From positions 28,287-92,286 of the forward strand of contig SFBI01000087.1 of NCBI GenBank assembly GCA_007095845.1: DNA of 64,000 bases. Reading direction: 5' to 3'. Position 1 is the stretch's first letter. Each line of letters starts with the position of its first letter. The stretch comes from Microcystis aeruginosa Ma_MB_S_20031200_S102 (GTDB taxonomy: Bacteria > Cyanobacteriota > Cyanobacteriia > Cyanobacteriales > Microcystaceae). A program made the position numbers and the translations under genes. The notes under the pieces were generated by a model, which saw only the letters and a program-made list of their open reading frames with translations, searched no databases and was not told where the DNA came from. This document shows positions 43,787 to 53,661 of the stretch, piece after piece.

Positions 43787-44330
43787 TATAGCAATCCTAA
43801 ATCATTTTTTAAAAACAACTGTATTGATGAATTTTAGGAAAATCAAATTTATGATCATCAATACAAAATTCAAATAAAAATTTGACAATCTTAAAAGACT
43901 TGCATAAATACTAGTATTTTCTTAAAAAATTTTTCCCTTGCAACCAAACATCTTCCACTGGATTCTGTTGTGGAGCATTCAGTGCAAATAAAATACAAGT
44001 AATTGGTCATTCATTAGCTTTCTTTCAATTATTTATGGTTCTTCCGAACTTACAATGTAGAAAATTCCCCAAGCTCCCTCTCTGTCCAGCAATGCTCTAA
44101 AGTTGATAAATATCAATCTAACAAAAACTCAAAGCTTTACTATACAAGCTAGGTTCGGTAGACCCTTATTTATTTCTTCTAAGAACTCTTTGAACTCTCT
44201 AAATTTATGATAGCTTGCTCCATCCCAAATAAAAATCATTCTTTTATCTTTATATTCGTTTTGTAAATGTTTTGCAAATTTAACGGTTGATTTGACCTCT
44301 CCCGAACGTCTTGTAGTTCAATGCTCCAAA
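43787..44330 (-). mobile_element. IS630-type element, truncated copy (a), split by MITE-1
   Basis: Its sequence is the reverse complement of the 3' part (about 45150-45552) of the element at 44332-45552, starting at the terminus TATAGCAATCCTAAATCATTT. MITE-1 copy D (44037-44162) interrupts it inside the region that encodes the transposase DDE end (NAPQQNPVEDVWLQGK). Confidence 0.85.
44037..44162. mobile_element. MITE-1 copy D inside the truncated IS630
   Basis: From GGTTCTTCCGAACTTACAATG through the shared core to AGGTTCGGTAGA; about 35 bases near the second end are missing. IS sequence continues on both sides (TTTCAATTATTTAT and CCTTATTTATTTCTTCTAAG). Confidence 0.88.
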
Positions 44331-44492
44331 ACATAGCGATCCTAAATTATTTTCAAAAAAGTCATAAGATAATATTGAATGTTTAATTATACCCGATAAA
44401 AAATGAATTATACAGGATTGGAGAAGCAAAGCAAGGAACTACAAATCGCTGAATTATAACTATTTATAAAAAGTGTAATAGATTCAAGAGAA

Positions 44493-45530
44493 ATGAAACG
44501 AGCGCTCTCAGTAAAGATGTCCCTCGAAGGTAAAACCTGTGGAGAAATCAGCAAGATACTCTGTGTCAAGCAATCTTTTATATATAGCGTTTCTCACACC
44601 TGTGTGGCACAGTTAAACCTTTGCTGATTAAGCTTTTCAACATTGATAATGTACCTCTCGCAAACAGGAACCGCTATATTACGGTCGAAATATATTTAAA
44701 ATAAAAGGAATCGAAGGAATTAGAATAGGATATAAAGGATCGATCGGATATTTAACAGATGACCAGACCCATGAGGTAATCGGGTGGTTGAAAGCAAAGA
44801 GTTATTGGAACATGGATGAATTAATCGATTATATTAGCAAACATTATAGTGTTATTTACAAATCCAAACAAAGTTATTATCATTTGTTTTCGCTGGCGAA
44901 AATAAGTGGTCAAAAATCTCAAAAAATTAATCCAAAATTTGATCAAGAGTTAGTCGAAAAAAAGAAGAAAGAAATTCAGAAGGTATTAGCTGAAAACAAC
45001 GATGAAATCGAATCTAGGGAAATAATAGTATTATTTTTAGATGAATGTCACTTGCTGAATTGAGACTTAACTGGATATGTATGGGGAGAAACAGAAAGTA
45101 GAGTAGAAGTACCCATTAAAAATGAAAAATAAAGACAAACATATTTTGAAGCATTGAACTACAAGACGTTCGGGAGAGGTCGAATCAACCGTTAAATTTG
45201 CAAAACATTTACAAAACAAATATAAAGATAAAAGAATGATTTTTATTTGGGATGGAGCAAGCTATCATAAATTTGGAGAGTTCAAAGAGTTCTTAGAAGA
45301 AATAAATAATTGAAAGAAAGCTAATGAATGGCCAATTACTTGTATTTTATTTGCACTGAATGCTCCACAACAGAATCCAGTGGAAGATGTTTGGTTGCAA
45401 GGGAAAAAATTTTTAAGAAAATACTGGTATTTATGCAAGTCTTTTAAGATTGTCAAATTTTTATTTGAATTTTGTATTGATGATCATAAATTTGATTTTT
45501 CTAAAATTCATCAATACAGTTGTTTTTAAA
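44493..45530 (+). pseudogene. IS630-family transposase, broken
   Basis: ATG 44493 opens MKRALSVKMSLEGKTCGEIS KILCVKQ (helix-turn-helix), then MITE-2 interrupts at 44583. The frame resumes (IKGIEGIRIGYKGSIGYLTD, then 44788-45063 MDELIDYISKHYSVIYKSKQ to IIVLFLDECHL). A TGA follows, and later parts (GYVWGETESR, FIWDGASYHKFGEFKEF, LNAPQQNPVEDVWLQGK) are separated by stops. The DDE residues are recognisable in DECH, WDGASYH and NPVEDVW, but no intact protein can be made. Confidence 0.85.
44583..44678. mobile_element. MITE-2 copy 2 inside the IS630 transposase
   Basis: 96 bp, termini TATAGCGTTTCTCAC and TATAGCGGTTCCTG (inward), TA at both borders. Confidence 0.88.
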
Positions 45531-45581
45531 AAATGATTTAGGATTGCTATATAAGGGTTTCATTCCTTATAACCCCGTCTA

Positions 45582-45857
45582 TTATATAAGACAAACCGAA
45601 GAACCTTTTTTATCAACAGTATAAACCCACTGATTATGATTTTTTTTGGCCACGACTTTTTTAGAAGCGACCAAAGATTTTAGACAAAGATTGAGCATAG
45701 AAACAGGACGATTTAAGCGATCACTCAATTCTTGAACTGTGATTCCTTGGGGATAAGACTGCATAAGTTCAAAAATTTGTGCGCTAGTATTTAATCCTTT
45801 TGTGGGACTAATAATCTTGATAGCCAAGGCTAGTAATCGGGAGAAACGACAGGCCAT
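45582..45857 (-). CDS. Small winged-helix-like protein
   Basis: 91 residues. IFELMQSYPQGITVQELSDRLNRPVSMLNLCLKSLVASKKVVAKK has the spacing of a winged helix (helix, turn, recognition helix, wing ending in NQWVYTV). It may bind DNA. The C-terminal residues GSSVCLI derive from GGTTCTTCGGTTTGTCT, a short sequence also at 31927, so the natural C-terminus may have been altered by an insertion. Confidence 0.55.
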   Translation of the reverse strand: MACRFSRLLALAIKIISPTKGLNTSAQIFELMQSYPQGITVQELSDRLNRPVSMLNLCLKSLVASKKVVAKKNHNQWVYTVDKKGSSVCLI

Positions 45858-45958
45858 TAGACTCTTGTTTATCGCTGCTTTGTTCCGATCAATCTAGCCT
45901 TTTTTTCGAGAATTTATCAGGGTTTCAAGTGCTAATAAAACCCTGACGTAAATAGAGA

Positions 45959-47005
45959 TTAATTTGTTCCCATAATCTCTTGAATAGCAGATAAAAGGCG
46001 ATCAATCTCCCCATCGGTTCCGATAGAAATCCGCACATAATTGTGAATGCGAGGATGTTTAAAGTATCGTACTAATATCTGACGATCTTTCAATTGATTA
46101 TATAGCTCACTGGCACTAATGTGGGGGGGAGAAGCGAGGATAAAATTAGCTTCCGAGTCAAAAACAATAAATCCCAACTCGCGCAGAGAAGTAATTAAAC
46201 GGCTGCGGGTTTGACAGACTTTTTGCCAAACTTGCTCAAAATAATTATGGTGTTTTAAAGCTGCCGTGGCCAAAGTTTGAGCAATCCGATCTAAATTATA
46301 GGAATCACGCACCTTATCCATCTGTTCGATAATGGCCCCAGAAGCAAAACCGAAACCGACTCTTAACCCCGCTAAACTATAACTTTTCGACATGGTGCGA
46401 CTAATGATGACATTATCGTAACGGGAGAGAAAATCGAGATGATTGTCATCACTAAAATCCACATAAGCTTCATCAATTAATACCAATCCCGACGCATTAG
46501 CACAGGTTGCTTCTAAATAGTCGCGATCAAGATTTTTACCGAGGGGAGGATTAGGAGAAGCGAGAAAAATTAATTTCGCTTCTGGACAAATAACCGGTCC
46601 TGCTAATTCAAATTGATCATTAGTGGTAAATTCGATAATATTTGCCCCGTGTACCCGAGCAATTGTCTCGTAAAGGGAATAGGTTAAATCCAAAAAAGCA
46701 ACGCTTTCACCGGGGTTAACAAAGGTACGCAGGGCGATATTGAGGATATCATCAGAGCCATTACCCGCGATTATCTGATTGGCTGTTATGCCGTATAATT
46801 CCGCCGCCGTTTGCCGTAACTCTTTGGAGATAGGATCGGGATAGAGTCGGACTTTCTCTAATTGCTCTTGCAAGGGGGCAAAAATTTCCGCCGGTGGGGG
46901 ATAGGGGTTCTCATTGGTGTTAAGTTTGGTAAATCCCGCGCTTTGGGGCTGTTCTCCCGGAGTGTAAGCGGGGGTTTGACGAACACAATCGCGTGTAGGT
47001 AGCAT
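45959..47005 (-). CDS. hisC: Histidinol-phosphate aminotransferase
   Basis: 348 residues from ATG 47005 (MLPTRDCVRQ). Fold type I PLP enzyme. PLP Lys lies in SRTMSKSYSLAGLRVGF; other motifs are LNTNENPYPPP, GNGSDDILNIALRTF, LIDEAYVDF and the substrate Arg in NYVRISIGT. It converts imidazole-acetol phosphate to histidinol phosphate. The upstream frame from 47077 is poorly conserved in composition, so the shorter start is chosen. Downstream of ispG with a 91-base gap. Confidence 0.92.
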   Translation of the reverse strand: MLPTRDCVRQTPAYTPGEQPQSAGFTKLNTNENPYPPPAEIFAPLQEQLEKVRLYPDPISKELRQTAAELYGITANQIIAGNGSDDILNIALRTFVNPGESVAFLDLTYSLYETIARVHGANIIEFTTNDQFELAGPVICPEAKLIFLASPNPPLGKNLDRDYLEATCANASGLVLIDEAYVDFSDDNHLDFLSRYDNVIISRTMSKSYSLAGLRVGFGFASGAIIEQMDKVRDSYNLDRIAQTLATAALKHHNYFEQVWQKVCQTRSRLITSLRELGFIVFDSEANFILASPPHISASELYNQLKDRQILVRYFKHPRIHNYVRISIGTDGEIDRLLSAIQEIMGTN

Positions 47006-47096
47006 GAACTCTCTGGGGCGGCAATTTCTAGCAAGCTTTTTATTATAGCTGATTATCAGGGGTTGCATAGATGTCAACCCCTACTGGCAAAACTAA

Positions 47097-48317
47097 TTAG
47101 GGTTCTACCCAACGGCCATCGGCTTTAATTAAATTAATCAACTCCCTTACACCTTCATTTTCGGGGACGCGTTTAATTTCCTCGCGACCGCGATAAAGGG
47201 AGATATAACCGGCCTGTTTCCCCACATAACCATAGTCTGCGTCGGCCATTTCTCCCGGTCCATTGACAATACAACCCATAACGGCGATATCGAGTCCGGT
47301 GAGGTGTTGAGTCGCTGCGCGCACTTGCTGGAGGACATCTTCTAAATTAAAAAGAGTGCGACCACAGGAAGGACAGGCAACATACTCGACCATGGTTTTC
47401 CGCAGTCCCAGGGCCTGGAGAATGCTGTAACAGACGGGAATTTCCTTTTCGGGAGCTTCCGTCAGAGAAACGCGAATCGTATCACCAATACCGTCCGCTA
47501 AGAGAGTGGCAATCCCAGCAGTGGATTTAATTCGTCCGTATTCCCCATCTCCTGCCTCAGTAACCCCCAAATGCAGGGGATAATCCATACCTAACTCGTC
47601 CATGCGCTTAACCATGAGACGATAGGCGGCCACCATCACCGGCACGCGGGAAGCTTTCAGGGAAACCACCAGATTGCGAAAATCGAGGGATTCGCAGATG
47701 CGGATAAATTCTAAAGCCGACTGTACCATTCCTTCGGGGGTGTCGCCGTAGGTAAAGAGCATTCTTTCGGCCAGAGAACCGTGGTTAACGCCGATTCGCA
47801 TCGCTTTACCTTGATCTCGCAGGGAAACTACTAAAGGTTTCAGGGTTTCAGCAATTTTTTCGCCAATTTCATCAAATTCTGCTTGACTGTACTCGGTGCG
47901 GTCGGCCTTCGGTTTCTCGAAAACGTACAAACCGGGGTTAATCCGCACTTTATCGACGTGCTTGGCCACTTCTAGGGCAATTTTCATGCCGTTGTGATGC
48001 ACATCGGCTACTAACGGCACAGGTTGATAGGTGGTTAGCAGTTTTTCCCTAATTTTAGCTAACGCAGTGGCATGGGCTAGACTCGGCACGGTGACGCGGA
48101 CAATTTCACAACCGACCTCATGGAGGCGACGGATACCGGCCACAGAACCATCTATATCAAGGGTATCCTCGTTAATCATCGACTGCACGACTACGGGATA
48201 ACCACCACCGATGGTAACGCTACCTACCCGGACGGGACGGGTTTTGCGTCGGTGAATCGTGGTGTCGAATTCGGAGGCAGTTGCGAGGGGGTTGAACGTC
48301 GATTCCAAGGTTTGCAT
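47097..48317 (-). CDS. ispG: 4-hydroxy-3-methylbut-2-enyl diphosphate synthase (MEP pathway)
   Basis: 406 residues from ATG 48317. [4Fe-4S] enzyme of isoprenoid synthesis, using ferredoxin in cyanobacteria. TIM-barrel start [24 protein letters not shown]; cluster ligands in [10 protein letters not shown] and [20 protein letters not shown]; the Glu of GPGEM is conserved. The longer start at 48365 overlaps the end of the upstream hydrolase gene. Confidence 0.95.
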   Translation of the reverse strand: MQTLESTFNPLATASEFDTTIHRRKTRPVRVGSVTIGGGYPVVVQSMINEDTLDIDGSVAGIRRLHEVGCEIVRVTVPSLAHATALAKIREKLLTTYQPVPLVADVHHNGMKIALEVAKHVDKVRINPGLYVFEKPKADRTEYSQAEFDEIGEKIAETLKPLVVSLRDQGKAMRIGVNHGSLAERMLFTYGDTPEGMVQSALEFIRICESLDFRNLVVSLKASRVPVMVAAYRLMVKRMDELGMDYPLHLGVTEAGDGEYGRIKSTAGIATLLADGIGDTIRVSLTEAPEKEIPVCYSILQALGLRKTMVEYVACPSCGRTLFNLEDVLQQVRAATQHLTGLDIAVMGCIVNGPGEMADADYGYVGKQAGYISLYRGREEIKRVPENEGVRELINLIKADGRWVEP

Positions 48318-48351
48318 AGGACTATCACCAACAATCACTCTCCCTATTCTC

Positions 48352-49266
48352 TCAAAGAACAGCAACAGATTCTAGCCACTCTAATAAAATTGGATTAAAA
48401 CGGTCGGGACATTCATCCTGTAAACAATGACCGGCCCGTTCAAATTCTACATATTTAATCCTAGGATTAAGGGAGACAAAACCCTGGGCTAACTGGACGG
48501 GAACCATCCGATCTTGTTTGCCCCAACACAATAAAATCGGGATTTCTAAGCGTGGTAAAATTAACTTTGCCGGTGGACAATATTCGGGATGATTGACTGC
48601 TTGTGCTAGGGAAACAAAGGCCTCGGCTGCCCCCTCATCTAGGGTTGGGGCGGCGATAATTTGTACTAATTCGTCGATAACTGCTTTCTTGTCCTCGTAG
48701 GCGATTCCTGTCCATTTTTTCAAGACTTGCGGACGACGCAGATAGTAAAATATCGGTTTTAATAGCCAAGGGGAAGTGAAAAAGTTTTCGATAGGAGTAA
48801 CGATATTTAATAACCAATCGGCAATCATTTCCCGCCGGCGACTGACATCGGGTAAACTGAGCATAACTAATCCAGCTACCATTTCTGGGTATTTACCCGC
48901 TAGGGCCATACTAACTAAAGAACCGATCGAATTTCCCACTAATACCACTGGTGTATTAATAAAAGTTTGCCAGAAATCGTGTATCTGTTCCACCCAGAGA
49001 TTAACGGTATAGGGAACCTGCACTTTACGTGAACCACCGAAACCTAATAAATCTAACGCGTAAACTCGATGATTTTGGCTGAGAATGGGAATATTATTTC
49101 GCCAATGTTCGATCGCCGCTCCAAATCCGTGCAGTAAAATTAAAGGGGGATTATCGGCATGATGGGGGTTTTTTGCCGGCATAAAACTATAACGAATTTG
49201 CCAACCGCGCCACACCCAATCCCGTTGATAACCGATACGTTCTGTCCAAGCTGGTGAAGTTGTCAC
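48352..49266 (-). CDS. Alpha/beta hydrolase, chlorophyll-dephytylase/pheophytinase-like
   Basis: 304 residues. [14 protein letters not shown] is the oxyanion loop, GNSIGS the nucleophile elbow (Ser about 113), GKQDRMVP the acid and [15 protein letters not shown] the catalytic His. The long helical cap and the tail [16 protein letters not shown] resemble plant pheophytinase and chlorophyll dephytylase groups. The enzyme may remove phytol from chlorophyll or its catabolites. A phytol-using enzyme (10308) also occurs in the window. Substrate inferred only. Confidence 0.8.
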   Translation of the reverse strand: MTTSPAWTERIGYQRDWVWRGWQIRYSFMPAKNPHHADNPPLILLHGFGAAIEHWRNNIPILSQNHRVYALDLLGFGGSRKVQVPYTVNLWVEQIHDFWQTFINTPVVLVGNSIGSLVSMALAGKYPEMVAGLVMLSLPDVSRRREMIADWLLNIVTPIENFFTSPWLLKPIFYYLRRPQVLKKWTGIAYEDKKAVIDELVQIIAAPTLDEGAAEAFVSLAQAVNHPEYCPPAKLILPRLEIPILLCWGKQDRMVPVQLAQGFVSLNPRIKYVEFERAGHCLQDECPDRFNPILLEWLESVAVL

Positions 49267-49678
49267 TTAAGTCAAACAATTAAGAGGTTTTCAGCAAATA
49301 TCACTGGTTCTTCTGGTTTCTGTGTGGAAACGGGGTCTATACTGATAGTTTCTTCAGCAAAATAGTCCTAAAAGTCTTTCTAGGTAAATATTTCACGATT
49401 CTATAAGCAAAAATTATCACACAAAAATTATCAGATGCCCCCCCTTATCAAGGGGGGACTAAGGGGGGATCGGCACCCAAAATCCATTTTTAATTTAATT
49501 ATAACTAGCTACTTAGTTTTATTATACGGGTTTCCCCGTCCCTAACCCGCAGCCGAATAACATTTTTGTACTACTTTTCCCAAATATATTTAAACCTAGG
49601 GTTGATCTAGCCTATGCTAAAAAGAGGGGGATTAAAATCGCTCCTAGACTTTAATTGCAAATTTAGGATACTGCACAG
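49267..49678. repeat. Intergenic region with inverted repeats
   Basis: At 49309-49345 GGTTCTTCTGGTTTCTGTGTGG continuing AAACGGGGTC matches 17345-17385 inverted. At 49438-49472 CCCCCCCTTATCAAGGGGGGA forms a G/C-rich hairpin, with a second GGGGGGA arm. No gene seen; the promoter of the next gene must lie near 49620-49660. Confidence 0.6.
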
Positions 49679-50248
49679 ATGGGCAATCTATTTGATGATG
49701 TCAGTCGCTTTCTTGAAACCCAACTGGAAGAATTTCTCAGAAGTCATCCCCAATTAGAATTACAGGCGCTGGTGGAACAACTGCGCGAACAGGAGCGCGA
49801 TACTGCTAAACTAATTAGCGCCCTAGAAAATGAGCGTCAACGTCTCGAACAGCAAATTTTGGCCACTGCTCAAGATATCCAAACTTGGCACGCTAGAATC
49901 GATAAGGCTAAGGCCGCTGGACGGCAGGACTTGGTTAAGGCTGCCAGTGAACGCGAGGCGGCCCTCTTCCGTCAGGGTAATCAACTGTGGGGACGAATGG
50001 AAGGGGTGAAAAAACGTCTGACGCAATCCCAAGAGTTACTGCAGCAAGTCCAACAACGTCGTCAGGAAGTGCAAATTAAAGCCGAAAAAGCCCCTAAAAA
50101 TCAGTCCCGTGACTGGGAAACCACTTTTTGGGATCAACCCCAAGAATCGGACTATCAGCACTCAAACTACGATAATCTCGATCTAAAATTTAAAGAATGG
50201 GAAATGGAAGAAGAATTGAAAAAATTAAAGCGAGAAATGGGACGATAA
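49679..50248 (+). CDS. TIGR04376-like coiled-coil protein
   Basis: 189 residues. Begins MGNLFDDVSRFLETQLEEFL, continues with HPQLELQALVEQLREQERDT and a long coiled coil to RQGNQLWGRMEGVKKRLTQS. This matches my memory of TIGR04376, a cyanobacterium-specific family of unknown function. The C-terminal part is Pro/Gln/Asp-rich and ends in a short coiled coil (WEMEEELKKLKREMG). Confidence 0.78.
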   Translation: MGNLFDDVSRFLETQLEEFLRSHPQLELQALVEQLREQERDTAKLISALENERQRLEQQILATAQDIQTWHARIDKAKAAGRQDLVKAASEREAALFRQGNQLWGRMEGVKKRLTQSQELLQQVQQRRQEVQIKAEKAPKNQSRDWETTFWDQPQESDYQHSNYDNLDLKFKEWEMEEELKKLKREMGR

Positions 50249-50252
50249 TTAC

Positions 50253-50553
50253 GGCGTTGTCAGATCAGAATAGAAAAGATGCGTGCGAAACGTTTAGACA
50301 TGAAATAAGGTTGAAATACCCGAAATATCCGCCTAGTGCGATCGCTATCGCTGTAGCACCATGCACATTGATTGAAACTGTGGGTTTAAGTGCGATATGG
50401 GCTAATCTGACTAACACACTTTTGGGTATGATATGGGGAAAAGTTCTGGCGATTGCACCTAAATTGAATCTTCTGCTTTCTGTAATGTACCCCGTAACTG
50501 ATATAAGTAGAGATGTAGGTCTATAACCAAAATTGCCCCATCAGTTCGGTTAG
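50253..50553. repeat. Repeat debris: one MITE-5 end and a GTGCGAT element
   Basis: GGCGTTGTCAGATCAGAATAG at 50253 matches the left end of MITE-5. At 50337-50397, GTGCGATCGCTATCGCTGTAG ... TGTGGGTTTAAGTGCGATA resembles 58073-58188. The open frame through this stretch has no support. Confidence 0.65.
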
Positions 50554-50586
50554 GTGACTGTTTTTCGCTTGTCTAGGAGAGTAGAT

Positions 50587-52461
50587 ATGCTCAACGAATT
50601 AATTTATGAAGGATTAGGTTTAAGTGCTGTTTTCGGAGGACTATTCCTCTGGTCGCGCTCTGGTCTCGTCAGCAAAAATACCGCCCTTTTAGCCGCACAA
50701 GCGCAATTACAGCAAAGTAACTCAGATTTGTTGGTTCAAGTCAAGGGCTTAGACGTGGCGCAATCAGATTTAAAAGACGAAAATCAGCAGCTACACGCCA
50801 AAATTATTCACATAGAACAACATTCCGCCCAATTACAACATAAAGCTACGGATTTAGAAAATTCTCTCCTGTCCCTCCAGCAAGCTGTGCAGATAAGTGA
50901 GGGTGAAATCGAACAACTGAAAACCACCGCTAAGGACATAGAAGCGGAGAAAACTGGTTTGATGGAGCAGTTAGAGGCAGAAAAAGCCCAAATTATTGGC
51001 TTAGAGGCACAGATTCAAACTTTAGAGCAGCAAAAAGGCGAAATTAACCGTCAATTTGATTTGACTAAAAAACAGACCACCTCTCTCTATAGTCAAATTC
51101 AGACCCTAGAGCAGGATAAAGCTCTCTTACAGGGGGAATTAAGGGCGAAAGTGGCCGATTTAGATCATAAAAACCAAGAATTAAGCGATTTAGCTGCTCA
51201 AATTCCCAGCTTGCAAGGTCAAATTCAAACCCTAGAACAGAATCTAGCTGACCAAACAGAACAGTATGAGCAAGGACAGCAGGAAATGGCCAGCTTACAG
51301 GGTCAAATTAGTGGGTTAGAGCGGGAAAAAAAGTCTCTCAGCGAAGATTTAGCCGCAAGTCAAACTCGATCGCTCTCTTTAGGCCAAGAATGCGACAATT
51401 TAACTATAAAACTGCAAGAAACCGTCGCTCAAGTGGCAGCTATAACCGACGAAAAGGACAGTCTCAAAGCTCATCTCGAAGCAGCTAAACTGGAGTCACA
51501 AGCTTTAGCAGCCCAGAAAGGGGAATTATCGGCAGAATTAACCACTGCTGCCGAAAAAATTGCTGATTTAGAAGGGCAACTACAGGAATTAACCCAGTTA
51601 CCCCAACAATTGGTCGATTCTCAGGCAAAAATTGCTGATTTAGAAGGGCAATTACAGGAATTAACCCAGTTACCCCAACAATTGGTCGATTCTCAGGCAA
51701 AAATTGCTGATTTAGAAGGGCAATTACAGGAATTAACCCAGTTACCCCAACAGCTAGAAATCTATCGGGAGAACATTTCTAATTTAGAAATTCAACTACA
51801 CCAATTAAGTGCCGAAAAAGATCAATTAGAAGCCACAACTTCCCGTCATATCGAGGAATTAAGCCAACAAAATCGCCAACTAACTCAAGATTTAGCAGTC
51901 CAAAAAACGGCAGCTAAAGCTTTAGAAAAGGAAACAATTAAGTTGGAGAGTGAGTTAACAACTAAGCAAGCAGAAATCACCGCTTTAGAGGTTAAAATTC
52001 AAAACCTACAGCAAGAAAGAGACGACCTCTCTCGACAAAATGCCCCTATTACTACTAATGAACCAGAAGCAATTATTAGTGAGACTCCAGTAGTAGAAGA
52101 ACTGCACCCCCCCCCGGTGATTGCCGATGAACCCCCTGTAGTAACAGCAGAAAAAATTACGGTTGCCGATACAAGTTTAGAAGTGCAACCCGCAGCAAAA
52201 ATAGTCCAAACGAGTGAAGAATCCGCAGAAAACCCCCTCAGGGGAAAAAGCCTAGTTATATTAGGAACCTTCAGCAAAATCAGTCGCGAGCAAGCGAAAT
52301 CATTGATTATTAATGTCGGTGGTACTGTTACTGGTTCCCCTAGTACGAATACTGATTATGTTATCCTCGGTAAAGCTCCCGGTGAGAAACTCAAAAAGGC
52401 TCAAAAATTAGGTATTAAAACTCTTTCAGAAGCCCAATTTTTGCAAATGGTAGAATCCTAA
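50587..52461 (+). CDS. Membrane-anchored long coiled-coil protein with C-terminal BRCT domain
   Basis: 624 residues from ATG 50587 with AGGAGAG 8 bases upstream. Residues about 5-22 (IYEGLGLSAVFGGLFLWSR) may be a membrane anchor. Residues about 30-470 are continuous coiled coil with an internal direct repeat (IADLEGQLQELTQLPQQLVD, three times, 72-bp DNA units at 51557-51759). A Pro/Val/Glu-rich linker follows, then BRCT (LRGKSLVILGTFSKISREQA, INVGGTVTGSPSTNTDYVIL, KAQKLGIKTLSEAQFLQM). BRCT domains bind phosphopeptides or DNA ends; joined to a long rod it may be a nucleoid or division organiser. Function not known. Confidence 0.8.
   Translation: MLNELIYEGLGLSAVFGGLFLWSRSGLVSKNTALLAAQAQLQQSNSDLLVQVKGLDVAQSDLKDENQQLHAKIIHIEQHSAQLQHKATDLENSLLSLQQAVQISEGEIEQLKTTAKDIEAEKTGLMEQLEAEKAQIIGLEAQIQTLEQQKGEINRQFDLTKKQTTSLYSQIQTLEQDKALLQGELRAKVADLDHKNQELSDLAAQIPSLQGQIQTLEQNLADQTEQYEQGQQEMASLQGQISGLEREKKSLSEDLAASQTRSLSLGQECDNLTIKLQETVAQVAAITDEKDSLKAHLEAAKLESQALAAQKGELSAELTTAAEKIADLEGQLQELTQLPQQLVDSQAKIADLEGQLQELTQLPQQLVDSQAKIADLEGQLQELTQLPQQLEIYRENISNLEIQLHQLSAEKDQLEATTSRHIEELSQQNRQLTQDLAVQKTAAKALEKETIKLESELTTKQAEITALEVKIQNLQQERDDLSRQNAPITTNEPEAIISETPVVEELHPPPVIADEPPVVTAEKITVADTSLEVQPAAKIVQTSEESAENPLRGKSLVILGTFSKISREQAKSLIINVGGTVTGSPSTNTDYVILGKAPGEKLKKAQKLGIKTLSEAQFLQMVES
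51557..51759 (+). repeat. 72-bp in-frame direct repeats, about 2.8 copies
   Basis: Unit starting AAAATTGCTGATTTAGAAGG and ending in GTCGATTCTCAGGC is repeated almost exactly inside the coiled-coil gene. The last copy diverges after CCCCAACAG. Confidence 0.92.
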
Positions 52462-52462
52462 A

Positions 52463-52575
52463 ACAGTTAGTTAGTTATCAAATTTGAGTTTTCAATTCAC
52501 ATCTGATAACTAACTAACTGTCTCCCGTTTCGGAGTCTCCTATCTCGACTAGGAAATTAATTTTGCACGACTACT
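52463..52575. repeat. ATCAG repeat and a solo MITE-3 end
   Basis: CAGTTAGTTAGTTATCAAATT and GATAACTAACTAACTG are inverted (52463-52520). CTAGGAAATTAATTTTGCACGACTACT (52549-52575) is one MITE-3 terminus without its partner. Confidence 0.75.
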
Positions 52576-52588
52576 TATTACTAAAACC

Positions 52589-53584
52589 ATGATTCAAGTA
52601 AACAGACGTAAATTTGGCCGATGGTTCGTTCTTATCGGTGCAGGAGTCGGACTGTCAGCGATTCTAGATAGAAAAAATATTTTTTCCCCCTCCACTGCTA
52701 CGACAATCATCCCCCCGCAACCCTCCCCAAATTCCTCTTTTCCCCCCCGACAAAGCTTTTCCTTTGAAACCGTTACTCTCGATCCTAGCGGTTTTGTGAT
52801 CGATCGCAATTCCCGCAGTGCCGAATACTACAGGGAAACCCTTGGGGAATTAGAGATGATTGCTATCCCTGCTGGCACTTTTATCATGGGGACACCGGAC
52901 GGAGAAAAAGGAGACTTTACTGGTAGCGATAAACCCCAGCGCTCAGTCAAGGTAAACAGTTTTTACCTGAGTAAATACCCGATAACCCAAAAACAATGGC
53001 AAATTGTCGCTAATCTGCCCAAAATTAACCGCGATTTAAACCCTAATCCCTCTCACTTTCAAGGGGATAACTTACCCGTCGATAGCATCTCTTGGTATGA
53101 TGCGATCGAGTTTTGCGATCGACTTTCCAGGGCTACTGGCAGAAACTATCGACTCCCAAGCGAGGCACAATGGGAATATGCTTGTCGTGCTGGCACTACC
53201 ACACCCTTCTACTTTGGTGCCACCCTTACCAGTGAATTCGCTAACTACTATGCCATTAAATTTCCTTATGCAGTGGAAAGAGAGAGCGAATTTCGAGCTA
53301 AAACTACCCCTGTCGGCAGTTTTCCCCCAAATGCCTTCGGATTATACGATTTACACGGCAGTTTATACGAATGGTGTGCCGATTCTTGGCATCGCAACTA
53401 TAAAAATGCTCCCAGCGATGACCAAGTATGGCTGGCCGATCCTAATAGTACCGGCAATCGCTATCGCGTTCTACGTGGGGGTGGTTGGGGGACAGAATTG
53501 AGGGAATGTCGATCCGCTAGTCGGGGCCAATTTGGTCCTGATAATCGCTATAGTGTATTAGGATTCCGCATCGCCAGTAGTTAG
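52589..53584 (+). CDS. Formylglycine-generating-enzyme-fold (SUMF1/EgtB-type) protein, Tat-like signal
   Basis: 331 residues. The start NRRKFGRWFVLIGAGVGL is a possible twin-Arg signal or anchor. The SUMF1 fold spans about 85-330: IPAGTFIMGTPDGEKGD, YPITQKQW, RLPSEAQWEYACRAGT, GLYDLHGSLYEWCADSW, RVLRGGGWGTELRECRSASR, LGFRIAS. True FGE needs a Cys pair that binds copper near the end. Here only one Cys (ECRS) is seen in that region, so sulfatase maturation is unlikely and another role in the envelope is probable. Confidence 0.82.
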   Translation: MIQVNRRKFGRWFVLIGAGVGLSAILDRKNIFSPSTATTIIPPQPSPNSSFPPRQSFSFETVTLDPSGFVIDRNSRSAEYYRETLGELEMIAIPAGTFIMGTPDGEKGDFTGSDKPQRSVKVNSFYLSKYPITQKQWQIVANLPKINRDLNPNPSHFQGDNLPVDSISWYDAIEFCDRLSRATGRNYRLPSEAQWEYACRAGTTTPFYFGATLTSEFANYYAIKFPYAVERESEFRAKTTPVGSFPPNAFGLYDLHGSLYEWCADSWHRNYKNAPSDDQVWLADPNSTGNRYRVLRGGGWGTELRECRSASRGQFGPDNRYSVLGFRIASS

Positions 53585-53661
53585 CTCAAAATTCTGGTTT
53601 CAAAAACTTTGCCAGTGAATTGCGCGTCTCTAAAACTGTTTTAGTCTGTGAGTGTAAGCGA

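Larger units (their letters stand above)
44332..45552 (+). mobile_element. IS630-type element, copy (b), decayed
   Basis: Termini TAGCGATCCTAAATTATTTT and TAGCAATCCTAAATCATTTT (inward) are inverted repeats. It holds a broken transposase and a MITE-2. Length about 1.2 kb fits IS630 family members. Confidence 0.85.

Noticed and set aside
50197..50526. Frame of 109 codons after the TIGR04376-like gene
   Set aside because: Starts inside the preceding gene and is composed of a MITE-5 end and another dispersed repeat.
52589..53584. Calling this a true formylglycine-generating enzyme
   Set aside because: The copper-binding Cys pair expected near the C-terminus is not complete; only the fold is supported.
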